Below are positions 21,411 through 33,251 of a stretch of DNA of 64,000 bases, piece after piece (position 1 is the first letter of the stretch; every line of letters starts with the position of its first letter). A model generated the notes under the pieces. The model saw only the letters and a program-made list of their open reading frames with translations, was not told the origin of the DNA and did not search any database. Source of the stretch: Rhynchopus sp. YZ270_cl-10 (taxonomy: Eukaryota > Euglenozoa > Diplonemea > Diplonemida > Diplonemidae); contig OZ037877.1 in the NCBI GenBank assembly GCA_964035575.1, positions 682,001-746,000 on the forward strand. Direction: 5' to 3'. The position numbers and the translations under genes were made by a program.

Positions 21411-22429
21411 GATAGAGAGAGCCCCGCCACCATACCACCCCATACCACGCACCTGCAGCATGCAGACTACGTTGCCTACCCACTCCAGTGTCGACAACAC
21501 CAGCCTCACCTTCAGCCTCAGCTCTAGCCTCACCCCATCGTACGCTTGCACCACATGCCGACAAATTTCCGGGTTCAGTCTTGGGCTCTGCCCTGTCCAC
21601 TCGCCGTTTCTATCCCTCCATACACCCCACTGTCCGCTTCGGCCAACCTATACCACCAGCCAACTCGACACTCCTGATGCCCCCTTTCCTCTCCCTTCCC
21701 TTCAGCCCACTCCACTCGAAGGGCCATATTCTGCGCAAGAATTACCCCCACTAGGCACCAACCACTCCACTCCACAAGGAGGCGGCAACACCGCCACGCC
21801 CATGGCCATGCATAGTGTATGCTCCTCCCCGCCTCCACTCGGTACGGTACCATAACCCACACACACGACCTCTGGTTTTTATGATCAATCATAAAGACCA
21901 GGAAACGCAGAAGGGCTACACAGACGGTACTCAGACACTCACCTCACGGAACCGTGTATCCCAACCACCCAATACTCACGAAGGCGTCGACAGTTCTGCT
22001 ATCTCTGCCCAAGAAGCTAGGAAGAGCCGGCAGACTAGGAAGACCTGACTTCCTCCCAGAACCAAAGTTGACTAGAAATACAAAAAACCCTCTCGTTGAC
22101 AGTGGACCTTAAATGCATGACCGGGTGTACCGGGGTGGACCCCCAACCATGCAGTCCTACCCTCCGATTTACATCCATTTTGTGGTTTTACATCATGATC
22201 CCGCCCACCCCAGAACCAAACCCGATCCCCTCCCCCCTCCGCGTCCATGCTAAACGAACCTCCTTCCCCAGCTTCCTCTCCCACAGAAGGGTGGCCCCTC
22301 TCATTTGCCCGACACCTCCCTCATCCAGGGCACATCCCAATCCACAAACCCAGCCATCCATGGTGTACTGCAAAACCTCTGCTGCACCCCCTGGTCCCCT
22401 GCTCCCCTGCTCCCCTGGTCCCTTAATCC

Positions 22430-22657
22430 GGAGAAATTGTGGACGAATTGGAGGCAATGCAGGCTTTGATCGAGAGGGGATGGACAGATTTTTGTGCAAT
22501 ACTGAAGAATGTGCTGAATGCAGAAGGAGCTCAGGGTGTTGTACCCCGTTTCAACACGGTCCTTGCAGGCCGCCACAGTGCCGATTGGGATGGCTTGTGT
22601 CGAGCCCTTTTCTCTCATGGGCCTCATAAAACACCGCCTCCAAGCGACTATGCATGA
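22430..22657 (+). CDS. Unidentified coding-like fragment
   Basis: A 72-residue frame (MDELEAMQALIERGWTDFCA... to ...TPPPSDYA) with balanced amino-acid composition and gene-like GC, unlike the surrounding C-rich DNA. The frame is open a few codons upstream as GEIV before a stop, and no acceptor site is evident. It is probably a fragment of a host or transposon gene. The family is not recognised. Confidence 0.35.
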   Translation, partial: GEIVDELEAMQALIERGWTDFCAILKNVLNAEGAQGVVPRFNTVLAGRHSADWDGLCRALFSHGPHKTPPPSDYA

Positions 22658-24856
22658 TGACACCCCCGAGGATATCATGTTGACGACCCTCAAGATACGG
22701 GATGGAGGATGCCTTTATTAGCAGGTCCAGTGTTGTCAAAAAAAAAGAGGGTTTATAAGATGAACCTAAGCCTCTCTCTGTGCGTAGCAAAAAGAGAAGT
22801 TGCAAAGTACAAACGCCTCATCGTGCATCGGACGCAAGGTATTGCTTCTCCTCGAGTTCTCGAACCCCCCAGAGAACACTTCATTGGGAGGATGGTGGCT
22901 GAAGTGCAAACACCTCTGTGCAGCTTGACAGCGGGGATGTAAAAAAAAGAAGAAGAAAAAACGCCCCCAAAACAACCCCCCAACATCTGCCGCAAGCTCA
23001 AAGCTGGTGGCGAAGAAAAAAAAGCCCGATACCATCATCTCTCAGAACTGGTTTGATTCCCTCTCGCGCGCTCTCTCTCTCTCTCCCCTTCCAGACGCTC
23101 ACCTCACCTCACCTCACTCCACTTCCCTCATGGCACGTCCCCTGCTCGCCCTCTCATCCTCCTTCTAACGTACACCCCCCTCAACACTGCACCAAACCTC
23201 CTGACTCCCTCTCTCTCTAGCTACCACACTCACCCCACGCTCACCTCACGGTACCCTATACGGTCAGATCAATGTGTACCCCACCCCACCCCCTTGGTGT
23301 GCATGATGGTGCATCGCCCAAGCCCTGTATGTGAGGCACGAATGCCACACACCCGGCAGGCGACGCACCAAATACCTCCACCGAGAAGAAAAAAAAGAAA
23401 GGTTTGAAAGATGGTCAGCACACCCCTGTCTACAACCAAGCTATTCAAAAAAGAAAGGTCGAAAGATTCCGGAGACTGTCTCGTTTTGAACTCAACCACC
23501 GAAAAAGCTGCTCCAAACTGCTCCCTGTAGCTGTCGTGCACGATCACCCCATGCCAAACACATTATTCAGACAATCTATTGACACTCCCTCCCTCCCCTC
23601 TGTACCCTCCCCGAAGCACCCCACCGTCCCCTTCCCTTACACGCTGCACATCAATGAACCATATGTCAGGAAATACCCCCCAAAAAACTGCCATCAAACA
23701 CACAACGACCACACAACCAAACTCAGAGATGTGGTCGTACCAGGCACAAGGTCATTGTACGCCCATCCAACATGAGCGTACAACTCCTCAAATGCCAGGA
23801 TGCCAACACACCCCCTGCTCCAAGCCTAATGTCCGCAAACCCCAATGCCCCCCTCTCCCCTTAGACAGAATACCTTTCTGCTCAGTACTCTGCCTCCCTC
23901 AGGTATCTCCATTTAGCCCTTTCCTGCATGAGTGTACCTCCCCCTTGATCCCAAAGGGTTAAAGAGAGATGCCTTCACCCCCCCTTTTTCGCAACGTCTC
24001 AAAAGCAGGACCACCTCAGCAAAATGCACGTCTCTGTTCCCTCCTTCCCGAAGCACTCCTTTTTTTTGCGTTCCCTTCCACTCTCCCTTTCACCACACTG
24101 CACCCTTCACCTCCAAACAGACAACATCGGATCGCTTCGTCTCATCAACCCACCCTGCAAGATACCCCCAAAACGCTACAAATATCTGCCCCCTATTTCC
24201 CCTCTACGTCTGTCCACATCATCCCCACCCTCCCTACCCCACGAAGGCGTGTTGTGGCAGAGACTGCCCAAACAGCGGAGAGTAGAGAACTGCTGCAGAT
24301 GAAAGGGAAAAGATGAAATGAAGAAATATTTTTAATATTTCTAATACAGATGATGCGAGCGGTGTTAGAGGGGACACACGATGCCAGCGACCACCCCGCC
24401 TGGCAGAAGACCCCTCAACCCCTCACGCAGACCGCACGCAAAATGGCTTGCAAGCCAACATAGTATCTGCCTCTCTGAATGTAGCATGACTGCAAAAACA
24501 CCCGCCGGCTGATGTGACTGTACGTAGAGGTACACCCCGACACTGATGGAAAGCTCAGCCTCTCGTAGCTTGGGCAAGAGGAAAAAGGTGTGGGAGCGGG
24601 AGAGGGGTACCGTTTATACTCTACACTGATACAAAACAAAGCAGCAAAAAGAAAAAAAGAAGATACATAAAGCGCAAGTGCTCTTTTATTTTATTTTGTG
24701 ACATCGGGAAACAAATAAATCGACACGTTGTCAAAATGACATAGATCTGTACTAAAAAAAGGAATAGCTATTGATGCAGGTACACCTCCGACTGACCCAC
24801 GTACGATGCCAGCCATCTGGAGGAAAGTACAAAAAAAAAAAATAGTGGAGCGAGTC

Positions 24857-25933
24857 CAGGCTATTTCCTAAATCTGAGTTTCGATTTTAGGATTTGAGAT
24901 TTTGGAAATGCCGCACTTTTTTTACCGACCAAATTTTCCCGGTTGCCGCACTTTTTTTTCGCCTAAGGGGGAAGGTAGGTAGGGCACTTCTGTCTGGGAA
25001 AAAGTGACCAGGGGAAAAAATGTTGGGGTCCCGTGCTCCCAAATGTGCGAAATAAGCAAGAAAAAAGTATTTTTGCGCACATGTGTATAAAAAAAATCTG
25101 CCTCCGGTGGGGTTCGTTTTCGAGGGTTTTCAGAGATATCACGATATGAGGATTCCTTAAGAAACCATTGAATCTTATTTCAGAATAATAGTACCTTAGA
25201 GTGTTTTTGGACACATATGACCCCACCGTGGAGAGCAATCGGCTCGTGCAATCAAAAGAAAGTGGAGAAAAGGTACAAAAAAAAGTTGGGTACCGTGCGC
25301 CTGCGGCGCTTCTTGTTCCCTACCAGTTTCTACAGGCAAACACTTGCCCCCTTTCCCTTACACTGACGGATTTTGACCAAAACCAAGAACTTGTCCATTT
25401 CGGCAAATTGACCCCACCACAGAACGCACGGATTCCGGAAATGCAAATGCCGGTGTTTTCGGGCATTTTCATGTTTCAAGACGTCAGGATCAGGGAGAGA
25501 AAATCTGGTTGTGGGATTTACATTGGCCCTCTTTACCCTACATGGATTTTGACCAAAACCAAGAATTTGTCCATTTCGGCAAAGTGACCCCACCACAGTG
25601 CGGGCGGATTCCGGAAATTCCAATCGCGGTATGTTTTGGAGCTGAAAACCCACTGTTTTTTTCAGGGGAAAAATTGCTTCTAAATGTCGGAATTTTCCGA
25701 ATTTTCCTGAAAATGACCCTTGTTTACGAGTATGGGTTCATATTTTGCGAAAATTTAAGTCACTAAATTTTTGTCCATTTTTCCGAATATGCCCCACCAC
25801 AAGCCGGGATTGGCTCGGAAATGCAACAAAACGCCCTCTTGAGCGGAAAAAAACCTCACGAAAATGCCGCACTTTTTTTGCATTTCTTTTTCGAAATTTT
25901 GGAAAAAACGCCCCAGAGTTAGGAAATAGCCTG
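24857..25933. mobile_element. hAT-like non-autonomous element, inserted in a family C unit
   Basis: 1,077 bp. TIRs begin CAGGCTATTTCCTAA. An exact 8-bp duplication AGCGAGTC lies at 24849-24856 and 25934-25941. Four internal modules carry GACCCCACC...GGATTCCGGAAAT at about 25219, 25420, 25587 and 25788. A GCGCCTGCGGCGC palindrome lies at 25297-25310. The flanks, joined, resemble a minus-strand family C repeat. No transposase. Confidence 0.9.
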
Positions 25934-26155
25934 AGCGAGTCCTCTTGGTCTACACTGATACAACCAAGTATTGAAGAAAGAAAAATTTGTCGTCTTGACA
26001 AAAAAAAAAGAAGAAAAAAAAGCAAAAAACAAAAAAACTATGGACACCTTCTTTTTTTAAAAGGCTAGGGGTGTTCACAACACTGGATTTCATTTCCTGA
26101 AAGAATGCAGAGGAAAATGAGAACCCAGCAGCAAAACTCTGGTCCACTGTTTGGC

Positions 26156-27006
26156 TATATGGGTCCGTCCGGAAACCCTCCTGGTAAGATTCATCCTTTT
26201 GGGGTTTTTTGAGGTTGTTCTGCTCAAAACACCCAAACAACCCAATTTTTTGATACCCACCATACACCTACCACCCCAGAGGGCATATTTTGGGCATTTA
26301 TTTTTGTTTATTTCCCCTCTCCCCCTTTTTACTTATATTTTTTTACGTATTTTTTGGAGAAAAAAAAACGTGGCAATGACAGCAGTGAAGTTCACTTTTT
26401 TGTCGAGAAACACGGTAAGAATGGGTGCGACGCACACTTGGTGTCGTTTCGAACCCTCTCTCTGATGATTCTTGTTGTCAGGAGATCCTTACCGTAGGGG
26501 TCATTGTCGGTGCCCTGCGCGAGCTTCCCCACACAGAGGCCTTTGTTATCTCATTCCCTCGTACTCATACGTATCAGTGCACCCTTCTTTCCATCAATCT
26601 CTTTTCGTCTGTGTACTGCTGCCCGAGCAACGGTCGTGTCATTTCAGCTAGCGTGTACTCTGACACGGAGGGAACCTGTATTTACTGTGGAGTCTCCACA
26701 TCCAAGGTGACCCGCAAAGCAAAAGTCCCTGGCATTGATCCAGTAGATTTGACAGAGGTCAATGAAACCTTGTCAAGGCGGCATGGCAGGATTAAGAGAA
26801 AGAGAGAAGAGATCCAGAAGAACGACAATAAAAGGCTGAAAATCTGATTAAAAAAGCGAAAATATAGCCTCAGACCCCCCCAAAAACCTATTTTCATATC
26901 AGAATATCACCTAGATGCACTTTTTGTGGGGGGCATCATCAAAAAAACCCAAAAATACCCAAAAGGATGAATCTTACCAGAGGGGTTTCCGGACGAGTCC
27001 ATATAT
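26156..27006. mobile_element. TIR element carrying a small spliced gene
   Basis: About 851 bp. The left end reads TATATGGGTCCGTCCGGAAA and the right end, complemented, TATATGGACTCGTCCGGAAA. Pairing continues through CTGGTAAGATTCATCCTTTT for about 45 bp with about five mismatches. TA repeats at the edges are compatible with a TA target. The only gene inside is the two-exon frame at 26376-26847. No recognisable transposase. The superfamily is unknown. Confidence 0.8.
26376..26847 (+). CDS. Element-borne spliced protein of unknown family, putative zinc-binding
   Basis: Exon 1 is 26376-26414 (MTAVKFTFLSRNT), exon 2 is 26482-26847. The 67-bp intron has donor ACG|GTAAGA and acceptor TTGTCAG|GAG, phase 0. 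The product is 134 residues. A hydrophobic/beta-rich first half (EILTVGVIVGALRELPHTEA) is followed by paired cysteines (VYCCPS and CIYCG) that could bind a metal. The C-terminus is very basic with nuclear-signal-like RRHGRIKRKREE and NKRLKI. The whole gene lies between the element's inverted repeats, so it moves with the element. It could be a DNA-binding accessory protein or a captured host gene. The frame is intact. Confidence 0.65.
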
Positions 27007-27601
27007 ATTTTTTCATGTTGGTTGGAATTGATTTTAAAAAAAGGAGAAATTTTCAAAGATGAAGTTGTGCCTCTCGTGCACAACGTACCTCATAAGGAAA
27101 AGGGGGGAGGAGGGGAAAACTGTTTTTTGCTGTGGGAAAATATTGAAATATTTCATACCACAAGTGCAGAACAACAGAGGCACTGACCATAACTGAATTG
27201 CAAAAGTATTTCATCATCTGCAATCAATAAATTGATAGCATAACCAAAACAAAAACAAAAAGAGAAGCGGGAAGTGCAAACGCCTCACCGTTCATCGACG
27301 GACGCAGACAACAAATAAAATAAAATAAAAAGATCGATTTTCATAGAAAAGGGGAACAACGTACTAAATAACCGCTGTACCCAGCATTTGCGTCTAGATA
27401 AATAGCTCTGAAAGTGCAAATACACACTTTTTATTTCCTTCACTGTAACCTACAAAGTAAGTGACGCTAGCTCCCAAGATTGTTTTATTTACAGGAAAAG
27501 AGGAGAAACTACCTTTTTTTCCTTTTCAACAAAAATAAATTATCCCCTAAGGACAGGACTTAAAAACGTCCCATTCTCTCAGATTTTTATTTTCATTTTT
27601 T

Positions 27602-27671
27602 TTTTGATAAATTGTTGGAGTAGTGTAGTTGCCTCGGGTTGTGTTGCCAACAGTTGTGCAATCTCCACTGT
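27602..27671 (+). repeat. Family B stem-loop repeat
   Basis: Outer TGGAG/CTCCA arms around the conserved AGTTGCCTCGGGTTGTGTTG and CCAACAGTTGTGCAAT. It differs at only a few positions from the copies at 7451 and 41767. Confidence 0.8.
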
Positions 27672-27942
27672 CTTTTTTTTTTTTTTGCATAAACGAACCC
27701 ATATGGTGACTCAGGTCAAAGCGAATGATTGGAGAAATTGGGCAAAAATCGCTTCCTCAACCTATTTCTCAAACTATAGATGGGCGTGAGCTCGGGGTAT
27801 CTTATTTGTACTCAACAGCACTTTTTTTTGAAGGCTATGATACATTGACACTCATACACGCACATTGGGGCCATATTCTGCGCAAGAATTACCCCCCTAT
27901 TAGTTATCAAACACACAGCCAGAATTTTTTTTTTTTTTTTGT

Positions 27943-28022
27943 TGTGTCGACGAATCGCCGAGTAATCCCACCAGGTGGGAGAATTCGGGTCTGTACTCAA
28001 TGCTGGCCGAAGCCTTTGCTTT
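27943..28022 (+). repeat. Family H repeat
   Basis: GTTGTGTCGACGAATCGCC head and GTACTCAATGCTGGCCGAAG tail. The middle CCCACCAGGTGGGAGAATTC forms a hairpin. Best relatives at 59472-59548 and 63316-63405. Confidence 0.7.
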
Positions 28023-28479
28023 TTTTGGTTCTGTTCTTCCCTTTTTCAGAAACTCTCGCTTGCACTGTGAAAAGGGAATAAAGAATTTGATACGAATCGT
28101 ATTACTGTTACCAAATTCAAAATTGTATTTTTTTAGTAGTTCAACGTGCAATCGCCTCTGCTGAAGAAACAGTGTGTTCTGCATGGCTATATCAGTTGGC
28201 GGAGGGGGTAGGGGGACTCAAAGAGGGTTTATTTGAAACAAAAAAAAATTGAATCAGAAATTTAATTTCTGGTATTTTTTCAGGCAAAAAAACGTCACCA
28301 AAAAAACGCTGGAAAAAAAAGGGGGGGCTCAGAGGGGGGGAAGAATATAAGAGAAGGAACAGAAGAATGGACCTCTGCTCATTTCATAGGGAAGTCTTAA
28401 TAAAATGACCCCCGAGAGTCTTGCTCCACCCAGAAGTTGATATGTGCAAAAAAAATGCCTCTATCGAACCTACGGGAGG

Positions 28480-29324
28480 CAGGGCTATTTCTAAATATGG
28501 GGTCCGGGGGGTCCAAAATCCAACCCGGGACACAAATTTTTTGGCAGATTTATTTTGTGCCAAAAACGTACTTATTTGCATTTTTGGGATTCACCCGCGC
28601 AGTGGTGGGGTCAATCTCGAAAATTGGACAATTTTTTGACCACTTAAATTTTTGAAAATATGAGCCCGGTCACTAATACGTGGGGCCCATTTTCGGCCAA
28701 AAATGCTGCTCAAAAAAATTTTCAGGTGAAAATTTTTCAGCCCCAAAACATACTGCGATTGGCATTTCCGGAATCTGTCCGCGCTGTGGTGGGGTCAATT
28801 TGCCGAAATGGCCAAGTTCTTGGTTTTGGTCAAAATGAGTGTAAGGTAAAAGGGGCCAGGTAAATCCCACAACCCAGATTTTCTCTCCCAGATGCTGAAA
28901 CATGAAAATGCGCGAAAACACCGGCATTTGCATTTCCGGAATCCGTCCGTTCTGTGGTGGGGTCAATTTGCAGAATTGGGCAAGTTCTTGGTTTTTGTTA
29001 AAATGAGTACGGTACCAGTGTGATGTTAGTGTAGAGAACAAGTTTTCTAAGAAACCCCCTCATAGCACCTCCGGCATGCGGCCTGGTAGGATTTTTCAGA
29101 ATGCACCAAAAACCCCGTTACTTGCACAATCTGGAAGAAAACTTTCCAACACAAAAAAAATCGGCAACTTTCTTCAAACAGAAAGCCCCTCACCCCCCTC
29201 TTGGTAAGTACTGTAGTACGTGCAATTTTTTTGGCAGCCCTGTATATAAGTCCCGTGCAAATTTTTTGGCAACTTTCATTTTCCAAAAATCAGGGACAGG
29301 GACAGGTTTTTAGAAATAGCCCTG
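28480..29324. mobile_element. hAT-like non-autonomous element
   Basis: 845 bp. TIRs CAGGGCTATTTCTAAA; 8-bp duplication ACGGGAGG at 28472-28479 and 29325-29332. Carries the GACCCCACC/GGAAATGC modules in reverse. The left flank (TGTGCAAAAAAAATGCCTC) looks like a family D unit. Confidence 0.88.
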
Positions 29325-30318
29325 ACGGGAGGAGCACAAAAAAAAAAAAAAAAATGCCTTCCACCTGAAGTTTGATAAACAGAGGAAAGGTTTGGGTTGG
29401 AGATGAGTGGTGTTCCTGACCACCCGCTATTTTGCAGCATGTTAGGTGCTTTTTTGAGGTAAAATCACGAACACCATTAAGTCTAAGCCCTTTTTTTCCC
29501 GCACCTGCTATGATCAGAATCGTTCGCAAGAAAAATAGAAATTAGTTTCATGTACTTTTTAATCAAAGAAGAAAAGGTACAGAAGAAAAAGAGAGAAGTT
29601 GCAAAAAACCTCACTCCATTGCAAGACAGTGTATTTAGTTTTCATTTAGGTTAATCGAACCGAAGGGGGTGAGAGAGTCGATTGCGAGGGTACAAAGAAA
29701 CGTGACGTTTGATACACCGTGCAGCCATCTTGGATGAATGCACAGTTGCGGAGGGGGGGTTTTTTTTAGAATAAGTAAAATGGTGCTCCGGGAGGGGTCG
29801 ATATTGACAGGTCGTTCACCGATTTCCGAAAGCACCATAAAAGAAATAAATTTCTTTTTATTTAAACCAAAAAGGCTGAGGAGAGGGGGAAGAAGAGTTT
29901 ATAAGATGAACCTAAGCCTCGTGCTTAGTTACCTTGATTGAAAAAAAAGAGAGAAAATGACACATACGGACACACTAAACAACAAAAGGAAAATGAAGAT
30001 GAAAAGTTGGCATGATGCCTTGTGGTCACCTCAAAAAAAATTATGTTGATACAATTTTTTTTAAGTTGTTGTGGATTATACTAAAAGGTTGATCAACAAT
30101 GTGAAAGAAAAACAAAAAACCCCCTCCCCTTCCCCGTTTTACCCAGACTGCCAAGATCACTTAGTTTTGACAAAAAAAAATTAGAAAATTTTGGTATCTA
30201 AGATTCACACTTCACGCTTGGTCACCAAAACAAAAAAAAAAAATCAACATTATTTTTTTTGAAAAGATTATAAACAAGAGGTGGTCGGTATTACCACTAC
30301 GAGATATCTCACCAAAGT
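29325..30318. other. Intergenic region
   Basis: A family A unit with a short CTCGT loop at 29897-29937. Otherwise AT-rich, with no gene. Confidence 0.5.
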
Positions 30319-31193
30319 CAGTGGTCGCGCTAATTATGGGAAAAAATGGGGAAAAAATGGATTTCGGGTACGGAAAAACGTTCCTTGAAAAGGTTAGCTG
30401 GGGAGGCCCGGAAACCCCGTTTTGTGGCATTTCCGGGCCAATCCCGGCTTGTGGTGGGGTATATACGGAAAAATGGACAAAATTTTAGTGACTTAAATTT
30501 TCGCAAAATATGAACCCATACTCGTAAACAAGGGTCATTTTCAGGAAAATTCGGAAAATTCCGAGATTTGGAAGCAATTTTTCTCCTGAAAATCAGTGGG
30601 TTTTCAGCCCCAAAACATACCGCGATTGGAATTTCCGGAATCCGTCCGCGCTGTGGTGGGGTCACTTTGCCGAAATGGCCAATTTTTTGGTTTTGGTCAA
30701 AATCCATGTGGGTAAAGAGGGCCAATGTAAATCCCACAGCCAGATTTTCTCTCCCTGATCCTGAACGTCTTGAAACATGAAAATGCGCGAAAACACTGGC
30801 ATTTGCATTTCCGGAATTCGTCCGTTCTGTGGTGGGGTCAATTTGCCGAAATGGACAAGTTCTTGGTTTTGGTCAAAACCCGTCAGTGTAAGGTAAAGGG
30901 GGTAAAGTGTTTGCCTGTAGAAACTGGAAGGGAACAGGCAGCGCCGCAGGCGCACGGTAACCAACTTTTTTTTTTTTCCCTTTTCTTTTTTCTCCTCTTT
31001 CTTTTGACTTTCCGAGCCAATTGCGTTCCACGGCGGGGTCACATGTACATGCAAGTCCACTATGTGGTGGTCTTACTCAACAATATTAGAACTTCTGGTT
31101 TCTTAATGAAATCCCCGTACTGCAAAAAAAAAACGTTCCTACCAAAACCCCCAAAAATCCCGGGATGAGGGATGGACTTTAGCGCGAGCTCTG
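30319..31193. mobile_element. hAT-like non-autonomous element (empty-site copy)
   Basis: 875 bp. TIRs CAGTGGTCGCGCTAA and CAGAGCTCGCGCTAA; 8-bp duplication ACCAAAGT at 30311-30318 and 31194-31201. It is the reverse-oriented sister of 47581-49327 but lacks that copy's nested insertion, showing GGTTACCG once. It therefore records the uninterrupted state. Confidence 0.92.
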
Positions 31194-31229
31194 ACCAAAG
31201 TGGGTCTTTTTTTTTTTTTTCTTCTTTCT

Positions 31230-31279
31230 TTGAAAACTTGGTTGTATTAGTATAGACACCCGAGGATGAACTCCACTAT
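31230..31279 (+). repeat. Family C stem-loop repeat
   Basis: GAAAACTTGGTTGTATTAG lead, then TATAGACACCCGAGGATGAA and CTCCACTATA. Confidence 0.75.
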
Positions 31280-31426
31280 ACAATATTTCCTTCTTTCTTT
31301 CTTTTGTTGAAAAACGCACCACAATGATACAATAAACACCCACATTTTATTTTCAAAAAAAGATTTGCTTTGATGATCCTAAGCTTCACTGTGCTTAGAT
31401 ACCTTATTGATGAATACAAAAGTAAG

Positions 31427-31461
31427 AGTTGAAATACAAAGCCCTCCGTGACAGTGTACCT
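31427..31461 (+). repeat. Family F repeat
   Basis: GTTGAAATACAAAGCCCTCC then GTGACAGTGTACC, just downstream of a family A unit at 31366-31414. Confidence 0.7.
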
Positions 31462-31562
31462 ACCAAAAAAAACCCCCACCCTAAATCCTGAAACAGTCTG
31501 TTGGGTTCCCCTCCTCCCCCCTCCCCCTCCGCCCCCTATACAAAAAAAATCTAGGTCTTTTT

Positions 31563-33170
31563 TTACAACAGGATATATCCCTTTCCATCTGCATCGTCGT
31601 CATAGTCATAATCATAGAGAGGAGATGCAGCGAGATACTCAATTTCTTCATCTTCTATGTTTTTGTCGAAGTGTACACTGGGTTTGCTGAATTGTGTCAT
31701 TTCCACAGCGCTGCCGTCTGGGTAAGAGGGCATGGTGGTTGGATTGGTGTGATTCGGGTACTGTGCACCCCCTCCTCCTCCTCCACCTCCACCACCCATA
31801 GTACCATTCATTGAACGTTCCGCAGCTAAAAGCGGCTCTTCAGCTTCCGGTACCTTTGCCTTCTCCGCCTTCGCATCCACACCCTTCCAATAATTGATCA
31901 AAAAACTATCAATCACCAGCTGCGACAAATGCCCCATGATACACGGTAGTGTCACCAAGCCTTCGTTTATCACCTCACCCTTCTCTAATGCACCAGTCGC
32001 TAAGGCGCTGATTACAGCAACACTAACGGGAAGCGTCTTTTGACTGGAGAGGAGAAAGACTGCTCGCCTTTGATGAACATCATGGATACAGGGAAGCACC
32101 ATGACAAATCCGTTTATAAGCCAGAAGACAAAGTGGAGGCCGATTCCGGCGCCGATGGTGGACAGAGTGGTGGCGGCGGACTGTTCAACAATCTTTTCTT
32201 GCGAGCGACTCAAACTCTGCCAGACCGTTCCAACCAGAAGAAACCCGGAGAAAACAGTAAGCGGCACCTTCTGCTCCTTCGCAAACACCGCAGTGGGTTT
32301 GACAAACTGCGTCAAAAGCTTTCCCAAAACGCTTGGTAGAAGCATAATGAAAAGAAGCTTGATCAGCAGGGAGGTAGCCTCCAAACTCACATCAATATCG
32401 GCGAGAACCAACTTCAGCACAAAAGGCACCGACACGGTACCAATGAGGTTCGTGGATGATGTGATCATGAGCGCCAGGACCGTTGCGCGGGAGGCCCCTT
32501 GGGAGACCAGCGCGGCCCCTGAGGTTAATGTAGTGGGGACACAACAAAACACCGCAAACCCAATCAAAATCTCCTTCGGAATCGACTCATCGAGCTCTGG
32601 GACTGTCAAGGATAGCGTGACGCTCCGCTGTTCTGACCATTTGAAGTAGTTCCCCGGGGCTACAACCGCTTCGACGCTTTCCTGTGGAATCAGCGAAGGT
32701 ATGAAACCGACACACGGCGTCACCACCAAAATCAAAAAGAACCCCAACAGCAACGGAAACGGGTCCTTCAACGTCGACAGCACATCATCCGTCTTCAGCC
32801 GCATACCCGAAATAAAAAAGATAATAAAGATCATGAGAGAAGGCACCACACGGTAGTCCCCTACCTTCCAGCTCGATATCTTATCACCTGGGAGGGGCCA
32901 GCTCAGACCCACGGTAAACGCAATTGCAAGAAAGATCACTAAATGATGCGCGATAAATTTCTCCTTTGCCTTCGTCAGAAAAGGCTTTGGTGGGGGCTGC
33001 TCTGCTGCCACCTTCGGCTTCTGCTGTTGTGGTGCCTTATGCGGCATACCCACAGGTGCATGTACCCCCTGCCCCTGCCCCTGCACCGTCCCCTGCCCAT
33101 GAGGATAGCTCTGCACCGGACTGACCGGGTACCCCTGCGCCCCTAATGGTTGCGCATATGGGTCCCCCAT
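31563..33170 (-). CDS. SLC10A7: SLC10A7-like bile acid:sodium symporter family protein
   Basis: 535 residues from MGDPYAQPLG, single exon. A Pro/Gln/Gly-rich N-terminal tail (~80 residues) precedes about ten membrane segments of the SBF-like fold, starting LVIFLAIAFTVGLSWPLPGD and PSLMIFIIFFISGMRLKTDD. The phrases FFISGMRLKTDDVLSTLKDP and FCCVPTTLTSGAALVSQGAS match the SLC10A7/P7 branch, including the crossing motif near TTLTSGA. Later come SSTNLIGTVSVPFVLKLVL and LLSSQKTLPVSVAVISAL. The C-terminal tail is cytosolic, with a run of ten glycines and an acidic DYDYDDDADGKGYILL end. In animals SLC10A7 affects calcium handling and glycosylation in the secretory pathway; bile-acid transport is not shown. 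The start is chosen where membrane-protein-like codons begin and frames upstream fall in repeats. Confidence 0.93.
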   Translation of the reverse strand: MGDPYAQPLGAQGYPVSPVQSYPHGQGTVQGQGQGVHAPVGMPHKAPQQQKPKVAAEQPPPKPFLTKAKEKFIAHHLVIFLAIAFTVGLSWPLPGDKISSWKVGDYRVVPSLMIFIIFFISGMRLKTDDVLSTLKDPFPLLLGFFLILVVTPCVGFIPSLIPQESVEAVVAPGNYFKWSEQRSVTLSLTVPELDESIPKEILIGFAVFCCVPTTLTSGAALVSQGASRATVLALMITSSTNLIGTVSVPFVLKLVLADIDVSLEATSLLIKLLFIMLLPSVLGKLLTQFVKPTAVFAKEQKVPLTVFSGFLLVGTVWQSLSRSQEKIVEQSAATTLSTIGAGIGLHFVFWLINGFVMVLPCIHDVHQRRAVFLLSSQKTLPVSVAVISALATGALEKGEVINEGLVTLPCIMGHLSQLVIDSFLINYWKGVDAKAEKAKVPEAEEPLLAAERSMNGTMGGGGGGGGGGAQYPNHTNPTTMPSYPDGSAVEMTQFSKPSVHFDKNIEDEEIEYLAASPLYDYDYDDDADGKGYILL

Positions 33171-33251
33171 GGTGTGGGGTGTGGTGTGGGGGGGTTGTGG
33201 GGCACCTAGGTGGATGGTGTGTTGTTTGAAATCAATGAGTTCTATTGGTTG

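Larger units (their letters stand above)
20278..24856. other. Long gene-poor region, partly C-rich and repetitive
   Basis: Holds a family A unit at 20452-20494, four related palindromic units at 20853-21410, family F with tail at 22068-22160, A at 22750-22788, D at 22797-22895 and E at 24771-24830. From about 21420 to 24300 the plus strand is strongly C- and CT-rich, with many short open frames lacking family matches. A coding-like segment lies at 22430-22657. (AG)n lies at 21000-21020 and (CT)n near 23070. A decayed element or long UTR could explain the composition. Confidence 0.45.
27007..28479. other. Intergenic region rich in stem-loop repeats
   Basis: Family G at 27053-27097 (extended GTTGTG/CACAAC stem), D head at 27266-27310, B at 27602-27671, and a GGGCCATATTCTGCGCAAGA piece at 27865-27895 (also at 21720). 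Family H is at 27943-28022, and a D-like unit near 28434 is interrupted by the next element. No gene. Confidence 0.5.

Noticed and set aside
20853-24300. CRISPR-like spaced repeats
   Set aside because: Only four palindromic units, with irregular spacing and diverged sequence, in a eukaryotic context.
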